Of a stretch of 64,000 nucleotides of DNA, positions 40,879 through 49,331 are shown piece by piece. The translations under genes and the position numbers were made by a program. The DNA comes from Leifsonia sp052114085 (GTDB taxonomy: Bacteria; Actinomycetota; Actinomycetes; Actinomycetales; Microbacteriaceae), in assembly GCF_052114085.1 (NCBI RefSeq), contig NZ_JBFREB010000001.1:2852001-2916000 (forward strand). Reading direction: 5' to 3'. Within the stretch, counting starts at the first letter, position 1. The number at the start of each line of letters is the position of its first letter. The notes under the pieces were generated by a model. The model saw nothing but the letters and a program-made list of their open reading frames with translations, did not search any database and was not told the origin of the DNA.

Positions 40879-41381
40879 GAACGGCTCGCCTCGATGAAGG
40901 AGCGGTGGGTCGCCAGCACGCCCTCGCGATCGCGATGGCGGAGGCGGCGGTTGCCGAGGTACACGCCCCACGGTTCGAGATCGCGGGTGACGACGGTGTT
41001 GGCGCCGACGGTGGCCCCTTCGCCGATGGTCACGCCGGGGAGCACAACGGCGTTCGCGCCGATCACGCAGAACCGGCCGATGGAGACGGGCGCCCGAGTG
41101 GTGTTCCGGTAGGCCTCGTCGAGCGTCGAGTTGCCGAATCCCCATCCGGTGAAATCGTCGGTGCCCGTCAGGATGCGCGCTCCCTGCGAGAGGGCGACGA
41201 AGTCACCGAGCGTCACCTCCTGGCCGCCGGTGATCGACGAGAAACAGGCGAGGTGCACGTAGTTTCCGAGGGTGATCGTTTCGCGCGCGACCACGAGGAC
41301 GAAGTCATCGATCAGCACGGGATCGCCGAAGCGGATGTTCTCGCGCCCGATGATTCGGGCGCCCTCATAGATCGTCTGCAA
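40875..41381 (-). CDS. Left-handed beta-helix acyltransferase
   Basis: 168 residues with hexapeptide repeats typical of sugar O- or N-acyltransferases: IGRENIRFGDPVLID, VSIGRFCVIGANAVVLPGVTIGEGATVGANTVVTRDLEPWG. His in the HLACFSS loop may be catalytic. Start is a TTG at 41381, four nt after GGAGG. First gene of the four-gene cassette. Likely acylates the amino sugar made by the coupled DegT enzyme. Confidence 0.88.
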   Translation of the reverse strand: MQTIYEGARIIGRENIRFGDPVLIDDFVLVVARETITLGNYVHLACFSSITGGQEVTLGDFVALSQGARILTGTDDFTGWGFGNSTLDEAYRNTTRAPVSIGRFCVIGANAVVLPGVTIGEGATVGANTVVTRDLEPWGVYLGNRRLRHRDREGVLATHRSFIEASRS

Positions 41382-41458
41382 AATCCCTCCGGCAGCTAGT
41401 ATCCCGTACTACGGGGACCGCCCGTTCTACCCTGGCCGCAATCGGGCCCTGTGGGACT

Positions 41459-42343
41459 CTAGCCGTGCGGCACGACCGCCGTTTCTGCGGGGCCTGCAGT
41501 GGCCCAGGAAGCGAGGAGCCGAAGTCGCTCGGCGGACGGGGATCCGGGCTCGGCCGTGTAGACGAGCAGGACGTGCCCGGGCTCCGCCGTGATGGCGAAC
41601 TCCTCGTAGGCGAGGGTGAGGTCGCCGACCAGTGGATGGTGGAACCGCTTGGTGCCGGCGCCGTGGGCACGCACGTTGTGGGCTCCCCACAGCTGCCGGA
41701 AGGTGTCGCTTCGGGTGGAGAGTTCGCCGACGAGATCTTGCAGGGCCCGGTTGTGCGGGTCGCGTCCCGCCTCCGCCCGCATGACGGCGACGCACATGTC
41801 GGCGAACAGGTCCCAGTCCGGGTAGAAGTCGCGCGACGCAGGGTCGAGGAACTGGAAGCGGGCGAAGTTGGGGGTTCGTCCGCCGTCGCCGATCAGGGGC
41901 GAATAGAACGCCCGGCCGAGCGCGTTGAAGGCGATCACATCGGACTTCGCGTCGCGGACGACGGCAATGCCGTCGGTGAACGCCTCCAGGGCCCAGTGCA
42001 GGCTCGGCCGAGCTGCAGGGCTCTTGGCCGGTCGCCGACGCTGGCGACCCGACACCGGGATGCCGTCGGCGGCGCGGGCGAGATCGAACAGGTGGGCCCG
42101 CTCGGTGTCGTCGAGCTGGAGCGCCCGGGAGACGGCATCCAGAACCGCGGCCGATACTCCCGCGATCCCGCCGCGCTCCAGCTTCGCGTAGTACTCGACG
42201 CTCACGTCGGCGAGCATCGCCACCTCGGAGCGGCGCAGCCCGGGGACACGGCGACCCGTGCCGGCCGGGAGTCCGGCCTGCTCGGGTGAGAGCCTCGCGC
42301 GACGCGACATCAGGAATTCACGCACTTCGCCGGGGTTGTCCAT
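41459..42343 (-). CDS. XRE-family regulator with MmyB-like C-terminal domain
   Basis: 294 residues. The N-terminal HTH_31/XRE domain has VPGLRRSEVAMLADVSVEYYAKLERG. The C-terminal MmyB-type ligand-binding domain has FYSPLIGDGGRTPNFARF, PDWDLFADMCVAVMRAEAGRDPHN and KRFHHPLVGDLTLAYEEF. Start at ATG 42343; a longer frame to 42472 lacks support. Divergent from an MFS/ADH/SDR operon, its probable target. The ligand of MmyB domains is thought to be a fatty acid or similar molecule. Confidence 0.9.
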   Translation of the reverse strand: MDNPGEVREFLMSRRARLSPEQAGLPAGTGRRVPGLRRSEVAMLADVSVEYYAKLERGGIAGVSAAVLDAVSRALQLDDTERAHLFDLARAADGIPVSGRQRRRPAKSPAARPSLHWALEAFTDGIAVVRDAKSDVIAFNALGRAFYSPLIGDGGRTPNFARFQFLDPASRDFYPDWDLFADMCVAVMRAEAGRDPHNRALQDLVGELSTRSDTFRQLWGAHNVRAHGAGTKRFHHPLVGDLTLAYEEFAITAEPGHVLLVYTAEPGSPSAERLRLLASWATAGPAETAVVPHG

Positions 42344-42445
42344 GCTGTCGAGGGTAGAGGCGGATGCGGCCGTGAGGGATGCTCTGCCAGTACACCTCTT
42401 GTCAGGGACTCCCTCGTGCGCGGGGGTCCGGCTTTGCTGGTGTTC

Positions 42446-43717
42446 GTGACAGAAACCCTCGCCCCCGTCCACCGGGTGCGCGCCGGCCGAGCGCTGGCGA
42501 CGCTCCTCCTGGTGCTGACGGTCTTCGGACCCATCTCCATGGACCTCTACCTTCCCGCGCTTCCGGCCCTGACCGCCGAGCTGGGCGCGGCAACCTCCCT
42601 GGCCCAGCTGACGGTCACCGCCTGCCTGATCGGCCTCGCCGCCGGGCAGCTGATCGCCGGACCGCTCTCCGACCGGTTCGGGCGGCGCGGGCCCGTGCTG
42701 ATCGGAGTGACGGCGTACGTCATCGTCTCTGCGCTCTGCGCCGCGAGCCCGACCGTCGAGGTCCTGATCGCCGCCCGTCTCGTCCAGGGGATCGCCGGCG
42801 GCGTGGGCATCGTTATCGCGCAGGCCGCCGGTCGGGACGTGTACGAGGGAGGACGGCTGATCCGGTTCTACGGACGACTGACCGTGATCGGCGGGTTCGC
42901 TGCGATCGTCGGCCCACTGCTCGGCGGCGCATTGACGGCGGTGCTGGATTGGCGTGGTCTGTTCCTGGTCCTGTCCGTGATCGGCGCCGTCATCCTCGCC
43001 TGGGTGGCATTCGGGTTGCCGGAGACGCTGGCCCGCGAAGCGCGGACAGCGGCAGGTTTCGCCGTCATCGGCCGGGACATGCGGCTGTTGTTCTCCGACC
43101 GTCGCTTCGTCGGATCGGTCGTCGCGCAGGGCTTCGTCTACGCGGCGCTGTTCGCCTACCTCAGCGGCGCGACCTATGTGCTGCAGGGCATCTACGGCCT
43201 GTCGCCTCAGGGATACGCCCTCGCCTTCGGGCTCAACTCCGCCGGGTTCATGGCGTTCGGCTACCTCGCCGGACGCGCGAGCGAGCGGTGGAGCGTCCTG
43301 GGGACGCTCGTCACGGGTCTGGCGGCCGCCGGGCTGGGCGCCGCTGGGCTCCTGGTCGCCGGCTTAACGCACGTGCCGCTGGCCGTGGTGATCGTCTCCT
43401 TGTTCCTCCTGGCGGCGGGCACCGCGATCACCAGCCCTCCTTCGACCACACTCGCCCTCGCCGATTACCCGCAGATCGCGGGCACCGCATCCTCTCTCCT
43501 GGGCGCGGCGCGATTCGCCTTCGGCGGCATCGCGGCTCCGCTGGTCGGCATCGCGGGGTCGCTCAGCATCCTGCCGCTCGGGCTCGTCACGACGATCTCG
43601 ATCCTCATGGCGGCCGCATCCGGCCTCGTCTTCCTCGCACGTCCGGCCCGGGCGCACGCTCCGGCCGGCCCCACCACCATCCCCTCAACGGAAGGAACAC
43701 CCACATGCGTGGAGTAG
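42446..43717 (+). CDS. MFS drug-efflux transporter, Bcr/CflA type
   Basis: 423 residues with 12 membrane segments. TM1 has FGPISMDLYLPALP, the Bcr/CflA hallmark. The loop 2-3 motif A is GPLSDRFGRRGPVL. Family members export drugs and small metabolites by proton antiport. Start uncertain: GTG 42446 is preferred, with an in-frame GTG at 42416 possible; neither has a clear ribosome site. Its end overlaps the ADH gene by 13 bp. Confidence 0.88.
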   Translation: MTETLAPVHRVRAGRALATLLLVLTVFGPISMDLYLPALPALTAELGAATSLAQLTVTACLIGLAAGQLIAGPLSDRFGRRGPVLIGVTAYVIVSALCAASPTVEVLIAARLVQGIAGGVGIVIAQAAGRDVYEGGRLIRFYGRLTVIGGFAAIVGPLLGGALTAVLDWRGLFLVLSVIGAVILAWVAFGLPETLAREARTAAGFAVIGRDMRLLFSDRRFVGSVVAQGFVYAALFAYLSGATYVLQGIYGLSPQGYALAFGLNSAGFMAFGYLAGRASERWSVLGTLVTGLAAAGLGAAGLLVAGLTHVPLAVVIVSLFLLAAGTAITSPPSTTLALADYPQIAGTASSLLGAARFAFGGIAAPLVGIAGSLSILPLGLVTTISILMAAASGLVFLARPARAHAPAGPTTIPSTEGTPTCVE

Positions 43718-44736
43718 TCATGTACGCCCCCGGGGACGTCCGCGTCGAAGAACGCGACGACCCGGCCATCCAGGAGCCGACCGACGCGATCATCCGCGTC
43801 TCGGCCGCCTGCATCTGCGGCTCGGACCTCTGGCCGTACCGCGGAACCGACGCCGTCACCGAGCCCACCCCGATGGGACACGAGTACGTCGGCGTCGTCG
43901 AGCAGGTCGGCGACGACGTGACGAACGTGAAGGTCGGCGACTTCGTCGTCGGGTCGTTCTTCGCGTCCGACAACACCTGCGAGATCTGCCAGTCCGGCTA
44001 CCAGTCGCGGTGCGTGCACGCCGTACCCATGGGCGCTCTCGGCACGCAGGCCGAGCTGCTGCGCGTCCCTCTGGCCGACGGCACCCTCGTCGCGACGCCG
44101 ACCGCGCCGACCCCGAAGCAGGTCCGCGGGCTGCTCGCCGCCTCCGACGTGCTCGGCACGGGATGGTTCGCCGCGGTGGCCGCCGAGGCCGGGCCGGGCA
44201 AGACGGTCGCCGTCGTCGGCGACGGCGCGGTCGGGCTGCTCGGTGTCCTCGCGGCGAAGCAGCTCGGCGCGGACCGCATCATCGCGATGAGTCGCCACGC
44301 CGACCGCCAGGCGCTCGCCCTCCGGTTCGGAGCGACCGACATCGTCGAGGAGCGCGGCGCTGACGGGGTCGCGAAGATCAAGGAGCTCACCGGTGGACTC
44401 GGCGCGCACTCGGTGATCGAGGCGGTCGGCACCCAGGAATCGATGATGCAGGCGATCCGCTCCACCCGCCCGGGCGGGCACGTCGGTTACGTCGGCGTCT
44501 CGCACGACGTCGAACTGCCCGGCCTCGAACTGTTCTTCTCGGGCGTGCACCTGCACGGCGGACCGGCACCGGTCCGCCGCTTCCTTCCTGACCTGATCGA
44601 GCTGATCATGAATGATGAGATCGATGCCGGCGCGGTCTTCGACCTCACCCTCCCGCTCGACCGGGCGGCCGAGGGGTACCGAGCAATGGACGAGCGCCGG
44701 GCCATCAAGGTGCTGCTGGAGACGGAGAACGCATGA
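43705..44736 (+). CDS. Zinc-type alcohol dehydrogenase family protein
   Basis: 343-residue medium-chain dehydrogenase. Catalytic zinc region is ACICGSDLWPYRG and GHEYVGV. The structural zinc lobe is reduced (NTCEICQSGYQSRC). Rossmann motif GDGAVGLLGVLAAKQLG. GGAAGGA precedes the ATG, which lies inside the last codons of the MFS gene. With the SDR that overlaps it (ATGA), it suggests redox modification of the molecule the transporter handles. Confidence 0.9.
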   Translation: MRGVVMYAPGDVRVEERDDPAIQEPTDAIIRVSAACICGSDLWPYRGTDAVTEPTPMGHEYVGVVEQVGDDVTNVKVGDFVVGSFFASDNTCEICQSGYQSRCVHAVPMGALGTQAELLRVPLADGTLVATPTAPTPKQVRGLLAASDVLGTGWFAAVAAEAGPGKTVAVVGDGAVGLLGVLAAKQLGADRIIAMSRHADRQALALRFGATDIVEERGADGVAKIKELTGGLGAHSVIEAVGTQESMMQAIRSTRPGGHVGYVGVSHDVELPGLELFFSGVHLHGGPAPVRRFLPDLIELIMNDEIDAGAVFDLTLPLDRAAEGYRAMDERRAIKVLLETENA

Positions 44737-45446
44737 TGATCCTGGTGACCGGCGCATCCACGGGCCTGGGGCTCGCCACGGCCGAGACGCTCGCGCGCGC
44801 CGGTCACCAGGTCGTCCTGCACGCACGGCGGCCCGACCGGATCACCGACGCCTCGGTGCGCGATCGGATGCACGCCCTCGTGTTCGGGGACCTCTCCGAC
44901 GATGCGGAGACGCGGGATGTCGCCCGGCGCGCGGCCGAGTTCGGCCGCTTCGACGCGGTCATCCACAACGCGGGAGTGATCGACGGGCCGGTGACCGCCG
45001 TGAACGTGATCGCGCCGTACATCCTCATGGCGACGCTGCCCGCGCCGCAGCGCTCGATCGTGCTCAGCAGCGGGATGCACCTCTCCGGTTCCGCGGACCT
45101 CGAGCGTGCGTTCGCCGGCCGGGGCGACTACTCGACCAGCAAGCTGCTGGTCACAGCGCTCGCGATGGCTGTGGCGGACCGAACGACGACCCTGTCGCAC
45201 GCCGTCGATCCCGGCTGGGTGCCGACGCGAATGGGCGGCCGCGGCGCCCCGGACGACCTCGAGGAGGGGCACCGCACCCAGGACTGGCTGGCGACGGCGG
45301 ATGCGTCTGAGATCCGGCCCGTCACCGGCGGGTACTGGCACCACCGGCAGACCAGAAAGCCTCACCCGGCAACGGTCGACCCGGCGTTCCAAGCAGCTCT
45401 GATCGAGCGGCTCGCCAACCTCACCGGGCTGGCCCTCCCCGCGTGA
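44733..45446 (+). CDS. Short-chain dehydrogenase/reductase
   Basis: 237 residues. NAD(P) loop TGASTGLGLATAETLA, HNAGVIDGP, catalytic Ser in VLSSGMH and YSTSK are all intact, unlike the SDR at 12422-13186. The C-terminal part (RPVTGGYWHHRQTRKPHPATVD) resembles SDRs of the oxidoreductase/Retinol-dehydrogenase-like group. ATGA overlap with the ADH gene. Substrate unknown. Confidence 0.9.
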   Translation: MMILVTGASTGLGLATAETLARAGHQVVLHARRPDRITDASVRDRMHALVFGDLSDDAETRDVARRAAEFGRFDAVIHNAGVIDGPVTAVNVIAPYILMATLPAPQRSIVLSSGMHLSGSADLERAFAGRGDYSTSKLLVTALAMAVADRTTTLSHAVDPGWVPTRMGGRGAPDDLEEGHRTQDWLATADASEIRPVTGGYWHHRQTRKPHPATVDPAFQAALIERLANLTGLALPA

Positions 45447-45450
45447 CCCT

Positions 45451-45489
45451 TGCAGGAGTTTCGAACGCGCATCGTTTGAATCTCCTGCA
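45451..45489. terminator. Imperfect 16-bp-arm hairpin after the SDR gene
   Basis: TGCAGGAG and CTCCTGCA form the base of an inverted repeat with 14 of 16 arm positions paired around a 7-nt loop. It begins 5 bp after the SDR stop. No T run; probably a terminator, or the base of a longer RNA structure. Confidence 0.55.
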
Positions 45490-45558
45490 GGACTACCAAT
45501 CGAAGGAGGTCCTGGCCCGATTCTCCTTCGTTACGCCGCGGCGTCAGGGTCGGCGCGC

Positions 45559-46173
45559 TCAGAGCACGTCGTAGGTCAGGTGCGTGGCGGCGGGCGTGAC
45601 CACCGCCGACCGCTGGCGCAGGGTCCGCGGAGGCGCATCCACGAACAACGGAGTACCCGACCCGAGCAGCACCGGCGCCAGGTGCAGGGTCAGGATGTCG
45701 ACGAGTCCCGCGGCAACCGCGGAGCCGATCACCGCCCCTCCGCCCATCAGGACGACATCGAGGTCGCGTCCGCTCGCCGCTGAGGCCGCCTCGGCCCGCT
45801 CGCGGGCGGTACGGATGGCGTCCGCGAGTCCGGTCGTGACGAAGGTCCAGTCGAGTTCGGACAGCCGGACCGACGTCGGCGCCGCACTGGTCACGACGAT
45901 GAACGGTGGCCTGCCCACTTCGGCGGCGCCATAGCCGACCTCGTCGCTCCAGCCGTCCGGGCCGTCGATGATGTCGAACAGGCGGCGACCCATTATGACG
46001 GCGCCGGAGCGGTTCGTGCCCTGCTCGAGCAGCCCCTGCTCGTCGGGGTCGTCGGAGAACGCCCAGGCGTGCAGGGCGTCTCCGCCGTCGCCCATCCCGT
46101 TGTCCAGGGCGACGTTCGGTCCGGCCACAAAGCCGTCGAGGGAGACGGAAATATCTGCGATGACCTGGGTCAT
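45559..46173 (-). CDS. RibD C-terminal / dihydrofolate-reductase-like protein
   Basis: 204 residues. ADISVSLDGFVAGPN at the N-terminus, GAVIMGRRLFDIIDGPDGW, VVLMGGGAVIGSAVAAGLVD and HLAPVLLGSGTPLF are the family motifs of the small RibD_C/DHFR-like reductases of actinobacteria. NADPH is the expected cofactor; substrate unknown. GGAGGAG precedes ATG 46173. A perfect palindrome at 46199-46222 overlaps the promoter region. Confidence 0.88.
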   Translation of the reverse strand: MTQVIADISVSLDGFVAGPNVALDNGMGDGGDALHAWAFSDDPDEQGLLEQGTNRSGAVIMGRRLFDIIDGPDGWSDEVGYGAAEVGRPPFIVVTSAAPTSVRLSELDWTFVTTGLADAIRTARERAEAASAASGRDLDVVLMGGGAVIGSAVAAGLVDILTLHLAPVLLGSGTPLFVDAPPRTLRQRSAVVTPAATHLTYDVL

Positions 46174-46198
46174 GAGGAACTCCTCCACTGCGATTCGC

Positions 46199-46222
46199 GT
46201 ATTCAACGTTTCGGTTGAATAC
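46199..46222. promoter_or_regulatory. Palindromic operator of the DHFR-like gene
   Basis: GTATTCAAC-GTTTCG-GTTGAATAC is a perfect 9-bp-arm inverted repeat 26 bp upstream of the start. The ATTCAA/TTGAAT arms resemble ArsR-type sites, and ArsR regulators often accompany this enzyme family, but no ArsR gene is adjacent here. Confidence 0.65.
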
Positions 46223-46290
46223 ACGGTACGACCCGACGTGGAGGCGCGTCAAGACCCCGTCGCGGCACAGGCCGCCCGACGGATCCGGAC

Positions 46291-46710
46291 TCAGGAGGCG
46301 AGGGCAACCTCGCGGAAGCGGATGACGGAGGAGTCCGCGCCCCTGTCGGCGCGGTCGTAGGCCGCCCGGATCGGGTTCACCGCCCGGCCGTTCGGCAGCA
46401 CCACCTCGAGCCCCGCATCGGAGGGCGCCGCACGCCAGTGAGCGGCGACACTCCAGTGGCCGCCGTCCGTCCGCACCAGGATCTCTCCGATCAGGCAGCC
46501 GAGGCTCTGGAGCGTGAACTCGTCACCCACGAAGCCCTCATCCGAACCGAGGTCGACGAAGAGGCGCTCCACGTAGTCCAGGTCCGCCGCGACGTAGGTG
46601 ATGGTGTGCCCGTAGATGTCACGGATACCACCCGCCATCGCGCCGGCCAGCATCGAGCCGGCGGCGGGGTCGGGCCGCCGCCGGCTCGTCGCACGGGGGA
46701 ACCGGAACAT
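46291..46710 (-). CDS. Hypothetical protein
   Basis: 139 residues, no signal peptide or membrane helix. A folded middle part reads GHTITYVAADLDYVERLFVD then DEFTLQSLGCLIGEILV, then a segment ending VLPNGRAVNPIRAAYDRAD. The arrangement resembles DUF3806-type proteins, sometimes tied to T7SS-like immunity, but I am not sure of the family. ATG at 46710 chosen; the frame runs open to 46881 without a ribosome site. Confidence 0.6.
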   Translation of the reverse strand: MFRFPRATSRRRPDPAAGSMLAGAMAGGIRDIYGHTITYVAADLDYVERLFVDLGSDEGFVGDEFTLQSLGCLIGEILVRTDGGHWSVAAHWRAAPSDAGLEVVLPNGRAVNPIRAAYDRADRGADSSVIRFREVALAS

Positions 46711-46919
46711 GCGGCCCACGGTAGGCCTCCCGATCCCGCGGCTGCTCGCCCCATTCCGAGTGCCCCCACAGCGGGGTACCCTGTGCGGGCTCCACCTGAG
46801 CCGACCAGGAATCGCCGTCGCTATGCTGAGCCCGACGGCACGGGCGCACGCACATCCATCCAGTCCGATAGTAAAGTTCACCGAGGCGGTGCGGGCCGCG
46901 GCAGGATGAGGAGGCCCCG

Positions 46920-48140
46920 GTGGCGAAACGGACGCGGGCGACGGCGACCACGAGCACCCTCGCGCGCGTCAACCAGACGGCCATCATCGAGGCGCTCCGC
47001 GAATCGGGTGCCCTCTCGCGGCAGCAGCTCGGCGCCAAGACCGGGCTGAGCCCTGCCACCATCAACCGGCTCACCGCCTCCCTCATCGAGGACGGCCTCG
47101 TCGTGCCCGCCGGCCAGGAGCCGTCCACCGGTGGCCGACCCTCCGTCCTGCTGCGCTATGCGGGCAGTTCGCGCCTGGTCGCCGCCATCCAATTGCGCGC
47201 CGAGACGGTCACCGGCATCCTGGTCGACTTCGACGGGAAGGTCGTCTTCCGCAGGTCCGTCGCTCTCGGGCGCCGCGAGCCCGACGTCCCGGGAACGGAT
47301 GACACCGCGCACGACCAGGACCGACAGCTGAACAAGGTCTTCCGCCTCTTCGACGACCTCATCGCCACCGCCGACTCGATGGGCACCCCCTGCCTCGCGG
47401 TCGGCGTCGCCGTTCCCGGAGTCGTGCAGCAGCCGGACGGCGTGGTCGGCACCATGCCGGAGTTCGGCTGGACCGGGGTCCACTTCGGCGCGCTGCTGCG
47501 CAAGCGGACGCCGCTGCCGGTCGTCGTCGAGAACGACGCCAACGCCCTCGCCTACGGGGAGCTGCACGCGGGCGCCGGCCGCGGGCTCTCCAGTCTGGTT
47601 GCGCTCTTCCTCGAGAACGGGCTGGGCGCCGGGATCGTCGCCAACGGCGAACTGCATCGCGGCGCACGCGCGGAGGCGGGCGAGATCGGCTACCTGCTGA
47701 TGGAGCGGTCGTCGCTCGAGCGCTCCTACGACGCACGCGGCGACCTCGAAGACCGCATCGGCTCGCTCGCACTGACCGATCGTGCGCGCGAGCGCGGCAT
47801 CCCGATCCCGTCGACCGGCTCGCTTACCGCCGAGGACGTGTTCGAGCTGGCACGCGACGGCAACTCGGACGCGCAGGAGCTGGCGGACGAGATCCTCGAT
47901 ATGGTCGCCATCGCGGTGGCGGCGCTGGTCATCGTCCTCGACCCCGAGCTCGTCGTGGTCGGCAGCAGCTTCGTCGGCAGTGCGGACACAGTCATTCCGG
48001 GCATCCAGGAGCGCTTGCGCGGCCGCATCATTCGCGTGCCCCGCATCGAGCCGGCCACGCACCGGGAGGATGCCGTCCTCCTGGGCGCCGCCGAACTCGC
48101 CGCGGCCGAGGTCAACGGCTTCGCCTACCTCGCCTTCTGA
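46920..48140 (+). CDS. ROK-family transcriptional regulator
   Basis: 406 residues. The N-terminal winged HTH (about 15-75) has GALSRQQLGAKTGLSPATIN. The ROK domain (about 85-400) has VPGVVQQPDG, VENDANALAYGE, LENGLGAGIVANGELHRGA and EAGEIGYLL. The usual zinc-binding Cys cluster of ROK kinases is missing, as often in regulators. GAGGAGG precedes the GTG start. It probably controls the downstream amino-sugar operon through the four palindromes just after it; inducer probably a sugar or sugar phosphate. Confidence 0.93.
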   Translation: MAKRTRATATTSTLARVNQTAIIEALRESGALSRQQLGAKTGLSPATINRLTASLIEDGLVVPAGQEPSTGGRPSVLLRYAGSSRLVAAIQLRAETVTGILVDFDGKVVFRRSVALGRREPDVPGTDDTAHDQDRQLNKVFRLFDDLIATADSMGTPCLAVGVAVPGVVQQPDGVVGTMPEFGWTGVHFGALLRKRTPLPVVVENDANALAYGELHAGAGRGLSSLVALFLENGLGAGIVANGELHRGARAEAGEIGYLLMERSSLERSYDARGDLEDRIGSLALTDRARERGIPIPSTGSLTAEDVFELARDGNSDAQELADEILDMVAIAVAALVIVLDPELVVVGSSFVGSADTVIPGIQERLRGRIIRVPRIEPATHREDAVLLGAAELAAAEVNGFAYLAF

Positions 48141-48162
48141 CCCAGCCCCTTCCCCCATCGCG

Positions 48163-48281
48163 ATTCGTGCCGAATGTGCGGTATGACGGCACCATTCAGG
48201 ACATTCGTGACGAATCGCTCCAGGCCACATTCGTGACGAATGGACGTTTAGGCGGCGCCAAAAGCGACATTCGTGACGAAT
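48163..48281. promoter_or_regulatory. Array of four ATTCGTNACGAAT operators
   Basis: Perfect 13-bp palindromes ATTCGTGACGAAT lie at 48203-48215, 48229-48241 and 48269-48281. A one-mismatch copy (ATTCGTGCCGAAT) lies at 48163-48175. Start-to-start spacing is 40, 26 and 40 bp. The array fills the 255-bp gap between the ROK gene and the kinase gene and ends 18 bp before a consensus -35 box. Confidence 0.9.
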
Positions 48282-48299
48282 GGGGCAGCCAGGGAACGC

Positions 48300-48328
48300 T
48301 TGACATCGACGGAGGGCACCCATAGGTT
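48300..48328 (+). promoter_or_regulatory. Consensus-like promoter of the amino-sugar operon
   Basis: TTGACA (48300-48305) and TAGGTT (48323-48328) are separated by exactly 17 bp. RNA would start near 48335, about 60 nt before the kinase gene. The nearest palindrome is centred about 60 bp upstream of that start. Confidence 0.8.
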
Positions 48329-48395
48329 TGTGCTCAACTTCTTCTCACTCCGATAGGAAAGAAGAAGGCCCCTTCAACGACGCAGAGGAGCAGAC

Positions 48396-49331
48396 GTGAT
48401 CGTCGGAATCGACATCGGCGGCACCAAGACGCACGTGTGCGTCGAGGACGACGCCGGCGCCGGGCTCCTCGACCGGTCGGTCAAGACCGCCGACTGGCAG
48501 CACGGCGGCCTCCTCCACTCGGAGGACAACGTCCGGAACCTCCTCGCCCTGATGGATGCTGTGCCCGGGGCGGACAACGCCCCCCTCGTCGTCGGCGCCC
48601 ACGGTCTCGACAGCGAAGCCCAGACGCTCGCCTTCTCGGAGACGCTCGCCGAGCTGCACGACGGACCGGCCCTCGCGGTGAACGACGTCGAGCTGGTCGG
48701 CCCCGCCGCAGGCTTCGATGAGGCGATCGCGGTGATCGCCGGCACCGGCAGCAAAGTCGTCGGCCGCCGCGTCGACGGCTCGCTGGTCAGCGCCGGCGGC
48801 TACGGCTACATCCTGAACGACCCCGGAAGCGCCCCCGCCCTGGTCCGCGACGCCGTCCGCACCCTGTTCGACGCGGTCGACGAGGACGAGCCGCGCGACG
48901 CCCTCGCCGACGCGCTCTACGCCCACTTCGGCGTCGACGAGATCGTCGGCCTCTCGAACGCGCTCACCGTGCACCCGCGCGTCACCGCCTGGGGCGCCGC
49001 GGCCCCGCTCGTCTTCGCCGCCGCCGACGCCGGCAGCGTCCGCGCGACGCGCGTCATCGAGGCGGCCGCGGACGAGCTGGCCCGCAGCGTGCAGCTGGTG
49101 CACGAGCGCGGCGCCATCGGCACCGACGTCGTCTGCGCCGGCGGGGTGGTCAGCCACCAGCCCCGGCTCTTCGACGCCCTCGGCGAGCGCCTGCGCGCCC
49201 GCGGACTCACCCACTCCATCCACCTGCTGGATGTCGCCCCGGTGCGCGGCGCTCTCGCGCTCGCCCGGCGGCTCACGGAGGCGGCCACTGTCGTCCCCTT
49301 CGCACCATCGAACACACGGAGGAAGTCATGA
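48396..49331 (+). CDS. BadF/BadG-type sugar kinase (N-acetylglucosamine kinase-like)
   Basis: 311-residue ASKHA-fold kinase. Phosphate-1 motif GIDIGGTKTHV, an acidic catalytic region LAVNDVELVGPAAG, AVIAGTGSKVVG and GGYGYILNDPGSA match the N-acetylglucosamine kinase branch of the BadF/BadG family. It should phosphorylate the sugar imported by the next three genes. GTG start after GAGGAG. Ends in an ATGA overlap with the binding protein gene. Confidence 0.87.
   Translation: MIVGIDIGGTKTHVCVEDDAGAGLLDRSVKTADWQHGGLLHSEDNVRNLLALMDAVPGADNAPLVVGAHGLDSEAQTLAFSETLAELHDGPALAVNDVELVGPAAGFDEAIAVIAGTGSKVVGRRVDGSLVSAGGYGYILNDPGSAPALVRDAVRTLFDAVDEDEPRDALADALYAHFGVDEIVGLSNALTVHPRVTAWGAAAPLVFAAADAGSVRATRVIEAAADELARSVQLVHERGAIGTDVVCAGGVVSHQPRLFDALGERLRARGLTHSIHLLDVAPVRGALALARRLTEAATVVPFAPSNTRRKS

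Noticed and set aside
48161..48281. Palindrome array considered as a small CRISPR or a replication iteron
   Set aside because: The 13-bp palindromes have uneven spacers, lie directly between a regulator and a promoter, and have no cas or rep gene nearby, so operators are the better reading.
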